From assembly GCF_040901545.1 (NCBI RefSeq), contig NZ_JBBDYL010000024.1, positions 62,001-126,000 of the forward strand: a stretch of 64,000 nt of DNA, in the 5' to 3' direction. Source of the stretch: Sulfuricaulis sp040901545 (lineage in GTDB: Bacteria; Pseudomonadota; Gammaproteobacteria; Acidiferrobacterales; Sulfurifustaceae). The stretch's first letter is position 1; every line of letters begins with the position of its first letter. The translations under genes were made by a program, and so were the position numbers. The notes under the pieces were generated by a model. That model was not told the DNA's origin. It ran no database searches and was given only the letters and a program-made list of their open reading frames with translations. Positions 25,803 through 34,269 of the stretch are shown here, piece by piece.

Positions 25803-26546
25803 ATGTCCATCGGCATCCTAGTCATCGGCGATGAAATCCTGAGCGGCCGACGCCAGGATAAACACCTTAGCCACGTCATCGAGGTGCTCGGTCACCGCCA
25901 GTTGCGATTGCGTTGGGCCCGATTCGTCGGCGACGAGACCGCCGCGCTCATCCGCGAATTCCGCGCGATTCGCGACCGCGGAGATATCTGCTTCAGCTTC
26001 GGCGGGATTGGCGCGACACCGGACGACCTTACCCGACCATGCATCGCCGAGGCATTCGAAATCCCCTTGCGACGGCACCCGGAGGCACAGGCAATCATCG
26101 AAGAGCGCTTCGGTGCCGAGGCCTACCCAAACCGAATCCTGATGGCCGATTTCCCTCAAGGCGCAGAGATCATCCCGAATCCGGTCAATCGCATTCCGGG
26201 CTTCCGTATCGGGCAGATTCATTGCCTGCCGGGGTTTCCCAACATGGCCTGGCCGATGATGGAATGGGTCCTGGATACCTATTATGCGCAACTGCACCGT
26301 GACAAACCGGCCGAGGCCAGCGTAGTCGTCCATGAGGTTCCGGAGAGCGTGCTCATCCCCTGGATGAACAGCTTCATCGCGCGCCATCCGGACCTCAAGC
26401 TTTTCAGCCTGCCGCGTTTTACCGAGAACGGCGGTGCCGAGATCGAACTGGGGATCGCGGGCAACGAAACAACCGTGCGCGACGGTCTCGCGGAAATCAG
26501 GCATATGCTCGATTCCCGGGGTTACCGCTACAGCGAATGCAAATAA
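25803..26546 (+). CDS. CinA-like molybdopterin-binding domain protein
   Basis: 247 residues. The N-terminus GILVIGDEILSGRRQDKH and SFGGIGATPDDLTR match the MoaB/MogA-like (MoCF biosynthesis) fold shared with the N-terminal half of CinA. The C-terminal nicotinamide-mononucleotide deamidase domain of full CinA is absent. Standalone proteins of this kind are common in Proteobacteria, and their reaction is not settled. Followed 129 bases later by a DUF1269 gene. Confidence 0.85.
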   Translation: MSIGILVIGDEILSGRRQDKHLSHVIEVLGHRQLRLRWARFVGDETAALIREFRAIRDRGDICFSFGGIGATPDDLTRPCIAEAFEIPLRRHPEAQAIIEERFGAEAYPNRILMADFPQGAEIIPNPVNRIPGFRIGQIHCLPGFPNMAWPMMEWVLDTYYAQLHRDKPAEASVVVHEVPESVLIPWMNSFIARHPDLKLFSLPRFTENGGAEIELGIAGNETTVRDGLAEIRHMLDSRGYRYSECK

Positions 26547-26675
26547 GTGTTATCAGGCCGTACACAGGGAAGTGTTATATATCTGCTTAAGTCAAGGGAA
26601 TGGTATTCACCCTTTTGAAACAGGAGTAAAGTAAGTTCCTGCCATAGCTGACTCCGTTTGAAGTAGGAGGGTGTC

Positions 26676-27188
26676 ATGAGAAGGCGGCTTTATTTCCTGC
26701 TACCGAATGTCAAGCATGCCAAACAGGTTTACCACCAGCTGTTGCTGTCACATATCGAAGAGCGCTATATCCACGCGCTCGCCCGCGAGGGAATTACGCT
26801 CGGTGATCTGCCCGAGGCCACCGTCATGGAAAAAAGCGACGCACGCCATGGTCTAGGGCTCGGCTTGATCGTGGGCGGGCTAACCGGTGCGCTGGCCGGC
26901 GTCGTCGCGCTCATGTTCCCGCCATCCGGTCTGGCCATGAACTTAAGTGTCATTCTGGCGATGAGTGTTATCGGCGCCATTATGGGTCTCTGGATATCCG
27001 GGATGATTGCCTCGGATGTGCCCAACACGCATCTGAAGGAATTCACCAAAGAAATTGAAAACGGGAAAATTCTGCTGATCGTGGATGTGCCCAAGGAACA
27101 AGTCCAGACGGTCACGCGCAAGGTGAAGAAACTTCACCCCGAAGCTGACATGCGCGGCCGCGATCCCACGATACCGGCGTTTCCTTAA
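26676..27188 (+). CDS. DUF1269-type membrane protein
   Basis: 170 residues with GGAGG 7 bases before the start. A cytoplasmic N-terminal part (RRRLYFLLPNVKHAKQVYHQ) is followed by two glycine-rich membrane segments (GLIVGGLTGALAGVVALMF and LSVILAMSVIGAIMGLWISG) and a soluble C-terminus (GKILLIVDVPKEQVQTVTRK). This matches DUF1269 proteins of unknown function, sometimes stress-induced. Nothing nearby points to a specific role. Confidence 0.8.
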   Translation: MRRRLYFLLPNVKHAKQVYHQLLLSHIEERYIHALAREGITLGDLPEATVMEKSDARHGLGLGLIVGGLTGALAGVVALMFPPSGLAMNLSVILAMSVIGAIMGLWISGMIASDVPNTHLKEFTKEIENGKILLIVDVPKEQVQTVTRKVKKLHPEADMRGRDPTIPAFP

Positions 27189-27343
27189 TCGTATAACGTC
27201 AACTTCCGGCACCTGCCCTGCCCAGACGTATGTTGCAAGACAGATCCATCCCCCGGTATACGGCGTCCGACAATCAAACCTGGCAGTGCTGAAAACTATT
27301 CAGCCTTCCACACCTCGATGCTGCGGATGATATGTTTATTTAG

Positions 27344-28138
27344 ATGAAACCTGCCCGCTTGCCTCGCGCGCCGGCTCCCGGCGGCAAGGCTTCAATTGCC
27401 GTGTTAAAACCGGATTCCGTCACCGCGCTGATGGCGGCGGCGAATCTGGCGCAATCGCTGGAATTTCCCCTGGTAACTGCCGATCTGGCAGAAAACTATG
27501 ATCTGATTCTGGCGGCCACCGGGGAACATCTCGAGTTGCGTGACAACCTCAGCCCGCGCATGAAACCGGTGAGCGTGGATTTCACGGATATGGACCTGCG
27601 GCGATACGGTCTGAACCTTTCCCGGCGCCAGCCGTTGGCGCGCGCGATTGGCAAGAAATCGCGCCTGGTGGTAGATGCCACCGCGGGTTTTTGCCGGGAT
27701 GCATTACTGCTCGCCCTCATGGGCTTTCGCGTGACGGCGCTCGAACGATCACCGGTCATCGCGGCCCTGGCGCAAGACGGCCTCCGGCGTTTCACCGCGC
27801 GCACCGGCGTCGCTCTCACCCAGCGTCTCCAACTTGTCACGGGGGATGCCCGCGACCTGCTTGCTTCGACTGTGCCCCGCCCGGAGACGATTTATCTTGA
27901 TCCCATGTTTCCATCCAAACGCAAGAAATCGGCGGCGGTAAAAAAAGAGATGCGCTTGCTGCGTGCGATTGTCGGTGAGGATCCGGATGCCTTGGAACTG
28001 CTCGACATCAGCCGCCGCGTGGCGATCGATCGCGTGGTAGTGAAACGCGCGGATGACGCCCCGCCGCTCGCTCCCGGCCCGAACTTGTCATTGTCGGGCA
28101 AACTGGTGCGCTATGACATTTATCTCACCCGCCGCTGA
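27344..28138 (+). CDS. rsmJ: RsmJ, 16S rRNA m2G1516 methyltransferase
   Basis: 264 residues. The SAM site is VVDATAGFCRDALLLALMG and the catalytic-type motif is IYLDPMFPSKRKKSA, both characteristic of RsmJ (YhiQ). The C-terminus VRYDIYLTRR closes the fold. It methylates N2 of G1516 of 16S rRNA. It is followed by rsmE after 7 bases, so two 16S methyltransferase genes probably share a transcript. Confidence 0.92.
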   Translation: MKPARLPRAPAPGGKASIAVLKPDSVTALMAAANLAQSLEFPLVTADLAENYDLILAATGEHLELRDNLSPRMKPVSVDFTDMDLRRYGLNLSRRQPLARAIGKKSRLVVDATAGFCRDALLLALMGFRVTALERSPVIAALAQDGLRRFTARTGVALTQRLQLVTGDARDLLASTVPRPETIYLDPMFPSKRKKSAAVKKEMRLLRAIVGEDPDALELLDISRRVAIDRVVVKRADDAPPLAPGPNLSLSGKLVRYDIYLTRR

Positions 28139-28145
28139 CCGAGAC

Positions 28146-28886
28146 ATGACTGATCCGTTATTTTATTGCGAGCATCTGGCCGAACCCGGTGCGCTGCTCA
28201 GCCTGTCAGGCGACGAAGCGCACCACGCGGTGGCCTCCCGCCGGCGGCACCCTGGCGATACACTGTGGCTTTTTGACGGGCGCGGCGGCGGGGCGCGCGC
28301 CACTGTCCTGCGCGTGACCGGGCGCGGCCGGACACTCGATCTGCGGATCGAAGAACGCTATACCGAACCGCCGCCGAAACAGGTCATTCACCTCGCCAGC
28401 GCCCTGCCCAAGGGGGACCGCCAGACTGTTATGCTGGACATGGCGACTCAGCTAGGCATGGACGAATTCACTCCGCTGGAATGCGAACGGGGAATTGTAA
28501 AACCAGGCAAGAACAACACCGATCGCTGGCGACGTATCTGCATCGAGGCATGCAAACAAAGCCGCCGGTTACATTTACCCTTAATCCATCCACCCGCTAC
28601 AACCCAGGAAGTAATAACCGGTGCCGCGGCACGAGGAGATGCCGTTTGGATCGCCCATCCCTCCGACCAGGCAATATCCCTGGCCGCTGCCGTGCAACCG
28701 GGAAACTCGGGATTTACTACAATTCTGCTCGGGCCGGAGGGTGGTTTTACGGATAAAGAAATAACTCTGGCCATCCGTGGCGGCGCCAGATTGTTGTCGC
28801 TGGGAACCGCAATTCTAAGAATAGAAACCGCGGCGGTGGCATTGGTCAGCGCTTTCGCCACGCTGGCTGATCGCACGCGCCGGTGA
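28146..28886 (+). CDS. rsmE: RsmE, 16S rRNA m3U1498 methyltransferase
   Basis: 246 residues of the SPOUT family. The start at 28146 (MTDPLFYCEH) is chosen over an upstream frame that lies inside rsmJ. An N-terminal PUA-like part (LSGDEAHHAV) precedes the knotted SAM site ILLGPEGGFTDKEI and LSLGTAILRIETAAV. Cooperating with rsmJ upstream. It converges with the PilZ gene. Confidence 0.95.
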   Translation: MTDPLFYCEHLAEPGALLSLSGDEAHHAVASRRRHPGDTLWLFDGRGGGARATVLRVTGRGRTLDLRIEERYTEPPPKQVIHLASALPKGDRQTVMLDMATQLGMDEFTPLECERGIVKPGKNNTDRWRRICIEACKQSRRLHLPLIHPPATTQEVITGAAARGDAVWIAHPSDQAISLAAAVQPGNSGFTTILLGPEGGFTDKEITLAIRGGARLLSLGTAILRIETAAVALVSAFATLADRTRR

Positions 28887-28944
28887 AAACAGGATAAAAA
28901 CTTTAAATTAATCCGTGATGTGGGGGGATCCCCTGCCGGGGCAT

Positions 28945-29259
28945 TCAGGCGTTGTAGACCAGATTCACCAGGCTGAAATATGTCTCCATTGCGACATCGC
29001 CGAAACTCAGGCCGGCGCCTTTTTCCGTTACCCGCCGGATTTTCGCCGGGATGCGGATTTGTTTGGATTCGCCACCGGCGTTCAGGGTAAGCCCGAGTTC
29101 CACGGGCGCGTTGAAAAACGGTACTTCCATCGGCAAATCCCCGATTAGCGCTCCGTTCAGGCTGATATCCCGAATCGTGCAGGCCATGATCTGTGCCTGA
29201 TAATTCAACACAGCATTCATCTCAACCGGGATGCGTTGGCTGTCGCGCCTCTCGTTCAT
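28945..29259 (-). CDS. PilZ-domain protein
   Basis: 104 residues from the ATG at 29259 (MNERRDSQRIPVEM); an ATG at 29313 would add 18 residues with no domain likeness. The c-di-GMP-binding motifs are present: RRDSQR (RxxxR) and DISLNGALI (D/NxSxxG), followed by a beta barrel. It probably binds cyclic di-GMP and acts on an unknown partner, for example motility or polymer secretion. Confidence 0.88.
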   Translation of the reverse strand: MNERRDSQRIPVEMNAVLNYQAQIMACTIRDISLNGALIGDLPMEVPFFNAPVELGLTLNAGGESKQIRIPAKIRRVTEKGAGLSFGDVAMETYFSLVNLVYNA

Positions 29260-29464
29260 TATTCCCCCAATCCCTAACCAGCGGACCCGAATTACCCGAC
29301 CTGAGTTTTCCACCGATAGAACAGTGCGCGATTTTATTATTAAAAGCGTAACTCCACCAGCGGATAATATTGCTCCATTTAACCGGATTTCTTGAAGATG
29401 GCCGATAACAGGTCGTTACCAATACTATTTTTCCGCTGGTCAGCGCCATGGCATGGCCACGATG

Positions 29465-30301
29465 TCATTCCGGAACCAGCCACGCCAGGCGTGACCGACC
29501 GGTACTTTGCGACTGCAGCAGCTTCAACAACTGCGGCAAAAGAGTTTGCAGCGTCTCCTCCAGCATCCAGGGCGGATTGATCACGATCATTCCGCAACCG
29601 TTCAAGCGGAAACTGGTATCTTCGGGATAAGGGGCGAATTCCGCCAGTAGCATCTTGCGAATTCCCGTGGCCACGAGGGCTCGGTGGAAGCGTTCGACCG
29701 GGGGACGGGTTTTGATGGGATACCACAGTGCGTAGATGCCAGAGGACCAGCGGTCATGAGCTACTTTCAGACCTTCCACCACCTGTTCATATTCCCTATC
29801 CGATTCGTATGGAGGATCGATGAGCACCAGGCCGCGTTTTTCCTTCGGCGGCAGATACGCCTTGAGGCCGGCATAACCGTCTTGCACCCGAACGGTAACC
29901 TGCCGGTTTCCCGCAAAGGTTGACTGCAGTTTTGCACACTCATCCGCTTGGCGCTCGAGCAGCACCATGCGATCCTGCGGCCGCAGGAAGTACCGCGCGA
30001 TCACGGGTGATCCGGGATAGTAACGTAATGCTCCAGCTGAATTTTGCGCGCGAACCACTGCGAGGTATTCGGCGAGTTCCGGCGGAGTCTGCGTGTCCCA
30101 CAGACGTTGAATGCCGTCGAGACATTCGCCGGTTTTCTGCGCCGCTTCGCTAGCCAAATCGTAACGACCCGCCCCGGCATGGGTGTCGAGATAGCAAAAC
30201 GGAGTGGTTTTGTTGTGCAACGACTTGAGGAGCAAAGCCAGCACGACGTGCTTGGTGACGTCGGCGAAATTGCCGGCGTGGAAGATGTGGCGGTAATTCA
30301 T
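29465..30301 (-). CDS. rlmJ: RlmJ, 23S rRNA m6A2030 methyltransferase
   Basis: 278 residues. The start MNYRHIFHAGNFADVTKH, DTHAGAGRYDL (SAM site) and the catalytic DPPYE in LVLIDPPYESDREYE are diagnostic for RlmJ (YhiR). Methylates A2030 of 23S rRNA. It follows hemB in the same direction across a 65-base string of short repeats. Confidence 0.95.
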   Translation of the reverse strand: MNYRHIFHAGNFADVTKHVVLALLLKSLHNKTTPFCYLDTHAGAGRYDLASEAAQKTGECLDGIQRLWDTQTPPELAEYLAVVRAQNSAGALRYYPGSPVIARYFLRPQDRMVLLERQADECAKLQSTFAGNRQVTVRVQDGYAGLKAYLPPKEKRGLVLIDPPYESDREYEQVVEGLKVAHDRWSSGIYALWYPIKTRPPVERFHRALVATGIRKMLLAEFAPYPEDTSFRLNGCGMIVINPPWMLEETLQTLLPQLLKLLQSQSTGRSRLAWLVPE

Positions 30302-30375
30302 AACGGCAGTAGCAAGTGAAAAGTGGCAAGTGGCAAGTAAAATCTTCTCTTGCTACTTGAACCTTGCTACTTGCT
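30302..30375. repeat. Heptamer-like simple repeat string at the hemB 3' end
   Basis: On the minus strand the stretch is made of variants of AGTAGCA / CAAGTAG and then ACTTGCC / ACTTGCT units, with a 10-base inverted repeat AGTAGCAAGT / ACTTGCTACT at its ends. The last codons of hemB (Ser-Ser-Lys-stop) are written in this repeat. Confidence 0.7.
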
Positions 30376-31380
30376 ACTGTCTTTCAACCACCCAGCGGCG
30401 CGTTCGGCAAAATAGGTGAGAATGCCGTCCGCGCCGGCGCGTTTGATGGAGAGCAGGGATTCCATAACGCAGGCGCGTTCATCGAGCCAGCCGTTTTTCA
30501 CGGCCGCCATGAGCATGGCGTATTCGCCGCTAACCTGATACACGAAGGTCGGAACGCCGAACTTGTCTTTCACCCGGCGGACAATATCGAGGTACGGCAA
30601 CCCGGGTTTCACCATCACCATGTCCGCGCCCTCTTCGATGTCGAGCGCTACTTCGCGCAGCGCCTCATCCGAATTGCCCGGATCCATCTGGTAGCTGTAT
30701 TTATTGCCGGCGCCGAGGCTGGCCGCCGATCCCACGGCATCGCGAAACGGTCCGTAGAAATTCGAGGCGTACTTGGCGGAATAGGCCAGAATACAGGTGT
30801 GGATCTGGCCGGCCTTTTCCAGTGCGTCCCGAATCGCGCCGATACGCCCGTCCATCATGTCCGAGGGCGCCACAATATCCGCGCCGGCCTCGGCATGCGT
30901 CAGGGCCTGTTTCACCAGCACCGCAACGGTTTCATCGTTCAGCACATATCCTGAACTATCGATAAGACCGTCCTGACTATGCGACGTATAAGGATCGAGT
31001 GCGATATCCGTGATCACGCCAAGTTCGGGAAAATTTTTTTTGAGCGTGCGCACGGCGTGCGGCACCAGGCCCTGGGGATTGTAGGCCTCACTGGCATTGT
31101 TATTCTTCTTCGTGGCCGGTATAACCGGGAACAACGCCATCGCCGGCACCCCCACACTCAGCAATTTCTCCGCCTGCTTGAGTAACAGATCCACTGAAAC
31201 GCGGCTGATGCCAGGCATGCTCGGGACCGGCTCCGTGCAGTTCTTGCCTTCGATGACGAACACCGGCTGAATCAAGTCATCCGCATGAAGTCGCGTCTCG
31301 CGCATGAGCCGGCGCGAAAAGTCATTGCGGCGCATGCGGCGCATGCGGACTCGCGAAAATTTTCTTGTGTCAGTCGCCAT
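30367..31380 (-). CDS. hemB: HemB, delta-aminolevulinic acid dehydratase
   Basis: 337 residues from the ATG at 31380 (MATDTRKFSRVRMRRMR); an ATG at 31410 is possible. Active-site lysines lie in LAYSAKYASNFYGPFRD and MVMVKPGLPYLD. It has IVAPSDMMDGR and the VYQVSGEYAM signature. The metal site lacks the cysteine-rich zinc cluster, so it is the Mg-dependent type. It joins two aminolevulinates to porphobilinogen, feeding haem for the many cytochromes coded at 42-50 kb. Confidence 0.96.
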   Translation of the reverse strand: MATDTRKFSRVRMRRMRRNDFSRRLMRETRLHADDLIQPVFVIEGKNCTEPVPSMPGISRVSVDLLLKQAEKLLSVGVPAMALFPVIPATKKNNNASEAYNPQGLVPHAVRTLKKNFPELGVITDIALDPYTSHSQDGLIDSSGYVLNDETVAVLVKQALTHAEAGADIVAPSDMMDGRIGAIRDALEKAGQIHTCILAYSAKYASNFYGPFRDAVGSAASLGAGNKYSYQMDPGNSDEALREVALDIEEGADMVMVKPGLPYLDIVRRVKDKFGVPTFVYQVSGEYAMLMAAVKNGWLDERACVMESLLSIKRAGADGILTYFAERAAGWLKDSSK

Positions 31381-31437
31381 GACGCGGTTGTCGTTATTCA
31401 AGGAGATCAATCTTCTTAAAAGAAAGAACGACCGGCG

Positions 31438-32415
31438 TTACTTGACCTTTTTGGCTTTGGCTTTGGTCTTGATCTTGGATTTGGCTTTTGATTTGACCTT
31501 GGCCGCCGGTTTGGAAACTTTCCTGGCTTTGGCTTTCGGTGCCGCTTTCCTGGCCAGCGCTTTTTTCGCGACGGGCTTGATTTTCAACGCGGCGGCCGCT
31601 TTGACTTTCTCCTTCGCCGCCGCCTTGGCCGCTGCCGCTTTCTCCTTCGCCGCCGCCTTGGCTTCGGCTTTTGCCGCCGCCGCCTTCGCCACCGCGGCCG
31701 CCTTTTCCTTGGCCGCTTGCCTGGCCGCTGCCGATTCAATTTTACCCATCACGTCCGCCAACGGCCGGATCTGGGATTCGATGATGTCGGTGACATTCTT
31801 GAATATCACGCTCACGGCGCCCACGCCGCGTACGGTGCGGAGCTTGCCCTGGGCCTTGTAGTAATTCACCAGCGGCGCGGTCTGCTGTTGGTAAACCTTG
31901 AGACGGTTGCCGACCGTTTGTTCGTTGTCATCGGAACGATGCATCAGCGTGCTGCCGCATTTGTCGCATTTGTTGGCCGTCTTCGGCGCGGAAAAGTAGA
32001 TGTTGTATATCGCGCCGCAGGAGCCGCAGTTGCGCCGTCCGGTGAGGCGCTTCAGCAATACATCGGTATCCACGTCCACCAGCAGCGCGAGTTGCAGCGG
32101 CAATCCCAGGCGCGCCAGCATGGCATCCAGCGATTGCGCCTGCGGAATATTGCGTGGAAACCCGTCAAGGATGAAGCCGCTTTTGGCGTCGGGTTTGGAC
32201 AAGCGCGCCTGGATCATGCCGAGTACCACCTCGTCCGAGACGAGTTGACCCGCGTCCATGGCGGCCTTGGCCCGCTTGCCCAACTCCGTTCCGGCCGCGA
32301 CCTCCGACCGGAGCAAGTCGCCGGTAGACATCTGCGGTATCTTGTATTTTTCTACCAATAACTTAGCTTGCGTTCCCTTGCCGGAACCCGGGGCTCCCAA
32401 AAGGACAATTCTCAT
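31438..32415 (-). CDS. adk: Adenylate kinase with long Lys/Ala-rich C-terminal tail
   Basis: 325 residues. The core of about 227 residues is a complete long-type adenylate kinase: P-loop GAPGSGKGTQA, NMP-binding STGDLLR, DGFPRNIPQA, and a zinc-type LID with CGSCG and CDKCG. From about residue 228 a 98-residue tail follows made almost only of Ala, Lys, Pro, Val and Arg (AAKEKAAAVAKAAAAK, KAKSKIKTKAKAKKVK), similar in composition to histone H1-like bacterial proteins. The frame continues without break, so this is one gene. The tail could bind nucleic acid or polyphosphate; that is inference. Confidence 0.95.
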   Translation of the reverse strand: MRIVLLGAPGSGKGTQAKLLVEKYKIPQMSTGDLLRSEVAAGTELGKRAKAAMDAGQLVSDEVVLGMIQARLSKPDAKSGFILDGFPRNIPQAQSLDAMLARLGLPLQLALLVDVDTDVLLKRLTGRRNCGSCGAIYNIYFSAPKTANKCDKCGSTLMHRSDDNEQTVGNRLKVYQQQTAPLVNYYKAQGKLRTVRGVGAVSVIFKNVTDIIESQIRPLADVMGKIESAAARQAAKEKAAAVAKAAAAKAEAKAAAKEKAAAAKAAAKEKVKAAAALKIKPVAKKALARKAAPKAKARKVSKPAAKVKSKAKSKIKTKAKAKKVK

Positions 32416-32717
32416 GGCGCTCTCGCTTTTTAAGTTCTTGGACGTGCGGTTGCTTCGGATTTTCCCTGGTTCATTCGCAGGGGCGCGTAAACTACAATTT
32501 TGCCCACCCCGGCGTCAATGGTCTGGACCCGGTCCCGCCATATAACAACGAAGATCGGCGTGTCCCGGGGCAGAAAAATTGATAAATTTGGCATATCCGC
32601 GCCGAATGGCCCCCATGCATCCCGTGGCAAGTCTGCCCCCATCCATGCCGGAGAAGCTTGCGAATATCGAATATTATAGATACTGACAGCATTATTCCTT
32701 GAGGCAACTGAAAATCC

Positions 32718-33989
32718 ATGCCGCAACAACATGCCAAAAACGCCTTCTACGCCCAATCGGGGGGCGTGACCGCCGTGATCAATGCCTCGGCCGCCGGGAT
32801 CATTGAAACGGCTCGGAAATACCGGAACAAGATTGCCAAGGTCTACGCCGGGCGCGACGGCATCATCGGCGCGCTGACCGAAGACCTGATCGACACCAGC
32901 AAGGAATCCGCCGCCGCCATCAAGGCGCTGCGTCACACGCCCTCGGGCGCCTTCGGCTCCTGCCGCTACAAGCTGAAAAGCCTTGAACAAAACCGGCGCG
33001 AGTATGAACGACTGATTGAGGTATTCCAGGCGCATGACATCGGTTTTTTCTTTTATAACGGCGGTGGCGACTCGGCCGACACCTGTCTCAAGATTTCACA
33101 ATTGTCCGATACCATGGGATACCCCATCCAGGCCATCCATGTCCCCAAAACCGTGGACAACGATTTGCCGGTCACCGATAACTGCCCCGGATTCGGCAGC
33201 GTTGCCAAGTACATCGCCGTATCCACGCGCGAGGCCAGTTTTGACGTGGCTTCCATGTCGAAAACCTCGACCAAGGTATTCATCCTCGAGGTAATGGGCC
33301 GTCACGCGGGATGGATCGCCGCGGCCGGCGGGATCGCCTCCAGCAAGGATACCGAGATTCCGATCGTGATCCTGTTCCCCGAGGTGGCGTTCGATAAATC
33401 CAGGTTCCTCGCCAAAGTCGACGAGATGGCCGGTCGCTACGGTTACTGCTCGGTGGTGGTATCGGAAGGAGTAAAAGGCGCGGACGGAAAATTCCTCTCC
33501 GACCAGGGTCTGCGCGATGCCTTTGGGCATGCGCAACTCGGCGGCGTCGCGCCGGTGGTGGCAGGTATCGTCAAGGAGGGTCTCGGCCTCAAGTACCATT
33601 GGGCCGTGGCCGATTATCTCCAGCGCAGCGCACGCCACATCGCCTCGAAGACCGATGTCCAGCAGGCCTACGCCATGGGCAAGGCCGCCGTGGAACTGGC
33701 CGTGAAAGGCTGTAACTCGGTGATGCCCACGATCGTCCGTCTCGCCGACAAGCCCTACAAATGGAAAATCGGCAGCGTGCCGCTCGATCAGGTGGCCAAC
33801 GTCGAAAAGATGATGCCCAAGGATTTCATTTCCGACGACGGCTTTGGCATCACGGCCAAGTGCCGCGCCTACCTGGAACCGCTCATACAGGGCGAGGATT
33901 ATCCGCCGTATAAGAACGGCATGCCGCAATATGTCCGGTTGAAAAACGTGCCGGTGAAACGGAAGCTCAGCGTCGAATTCAAAATTTGA
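32718..33989 (+). CDS. pfp: Pyrophosphate-dependent 6-phosphofructokinase
   Basis: 423 residues. Sequence FYAQSGGVTAVINASAAG, FYNGGGDSADTCLK (about residue 115) and PKTVDNDLPVTDNCPG mark the PPi-using branch: the GGDS and PKTxDND motifs replace the ATP-type GGDGS. It phosphorylates fructose 6-phosphate reversibly with PPi. The neighbour hppA also works on PPi, so the pair suggests a pyrophosphate-conserving glycolysis/gluconeogenesis. Divergent from adk with 302 bases between. Confidence 0.93.
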   Translation: MPQQHAKNAFYAQSGGVTAVINASAAGIIETARKYRNKIAKVYAGRDGIIGALTEDLIDTSKESAAAIKALRHTPSGAFGSCRYKLKSLEQNRREYERLIEVFQAHDIGFFFYNGGGDSADTCLKISQLSDTMGYPIQAIHVPKTVDNDLPVTDNCPGFGSVAKYIAVSTREASFDVASMSKTSTKVFILEVMGRHAGWIAAAGGIASSKDTEIPIVILFPEVAFDKSRFLAKVDEMAGRYGYCSVVVSEGVKGADGKFLSDQGLRDAFGHAQLGGVAPVVAGIVKEGLGLKYHWAVADYLQRSARHIASKTDVQQAYAMGKAAVELAVKGCNSVMPTIVRLADKPYKWKIGSVPLDQVANVEKMMPKDFISDDGFGITAKCRAYLEPLIQGEDYPPYKNGMPQYVRLKNVPVKRKLSVEFKI

Positions 33990-34269
33990 ATCCGTAATTA
34001 AATAATGCCAGACGGGGATCGTCGATTACACTCGGGATCGGTAACAGGATAAAACGGTTCAAGGTCCGCCAAACCGTGGAGAAAATAATGTCTGGATCGA
34101 TTTAAGAAATGCGGACCGCACGCCTGGTTCCGGCGACAAAGCCGATTCGGCAGTAATAAATTTATGCTCGGTTGGTCTTGATTTGGCTCAGCGATAGGGT
34201 ACATTCTGTTCCGGTTATCGCGCACTGCGCGTCGTACGGCGCGTTTCGTCCAACCTGCGGGAGGAAAAC

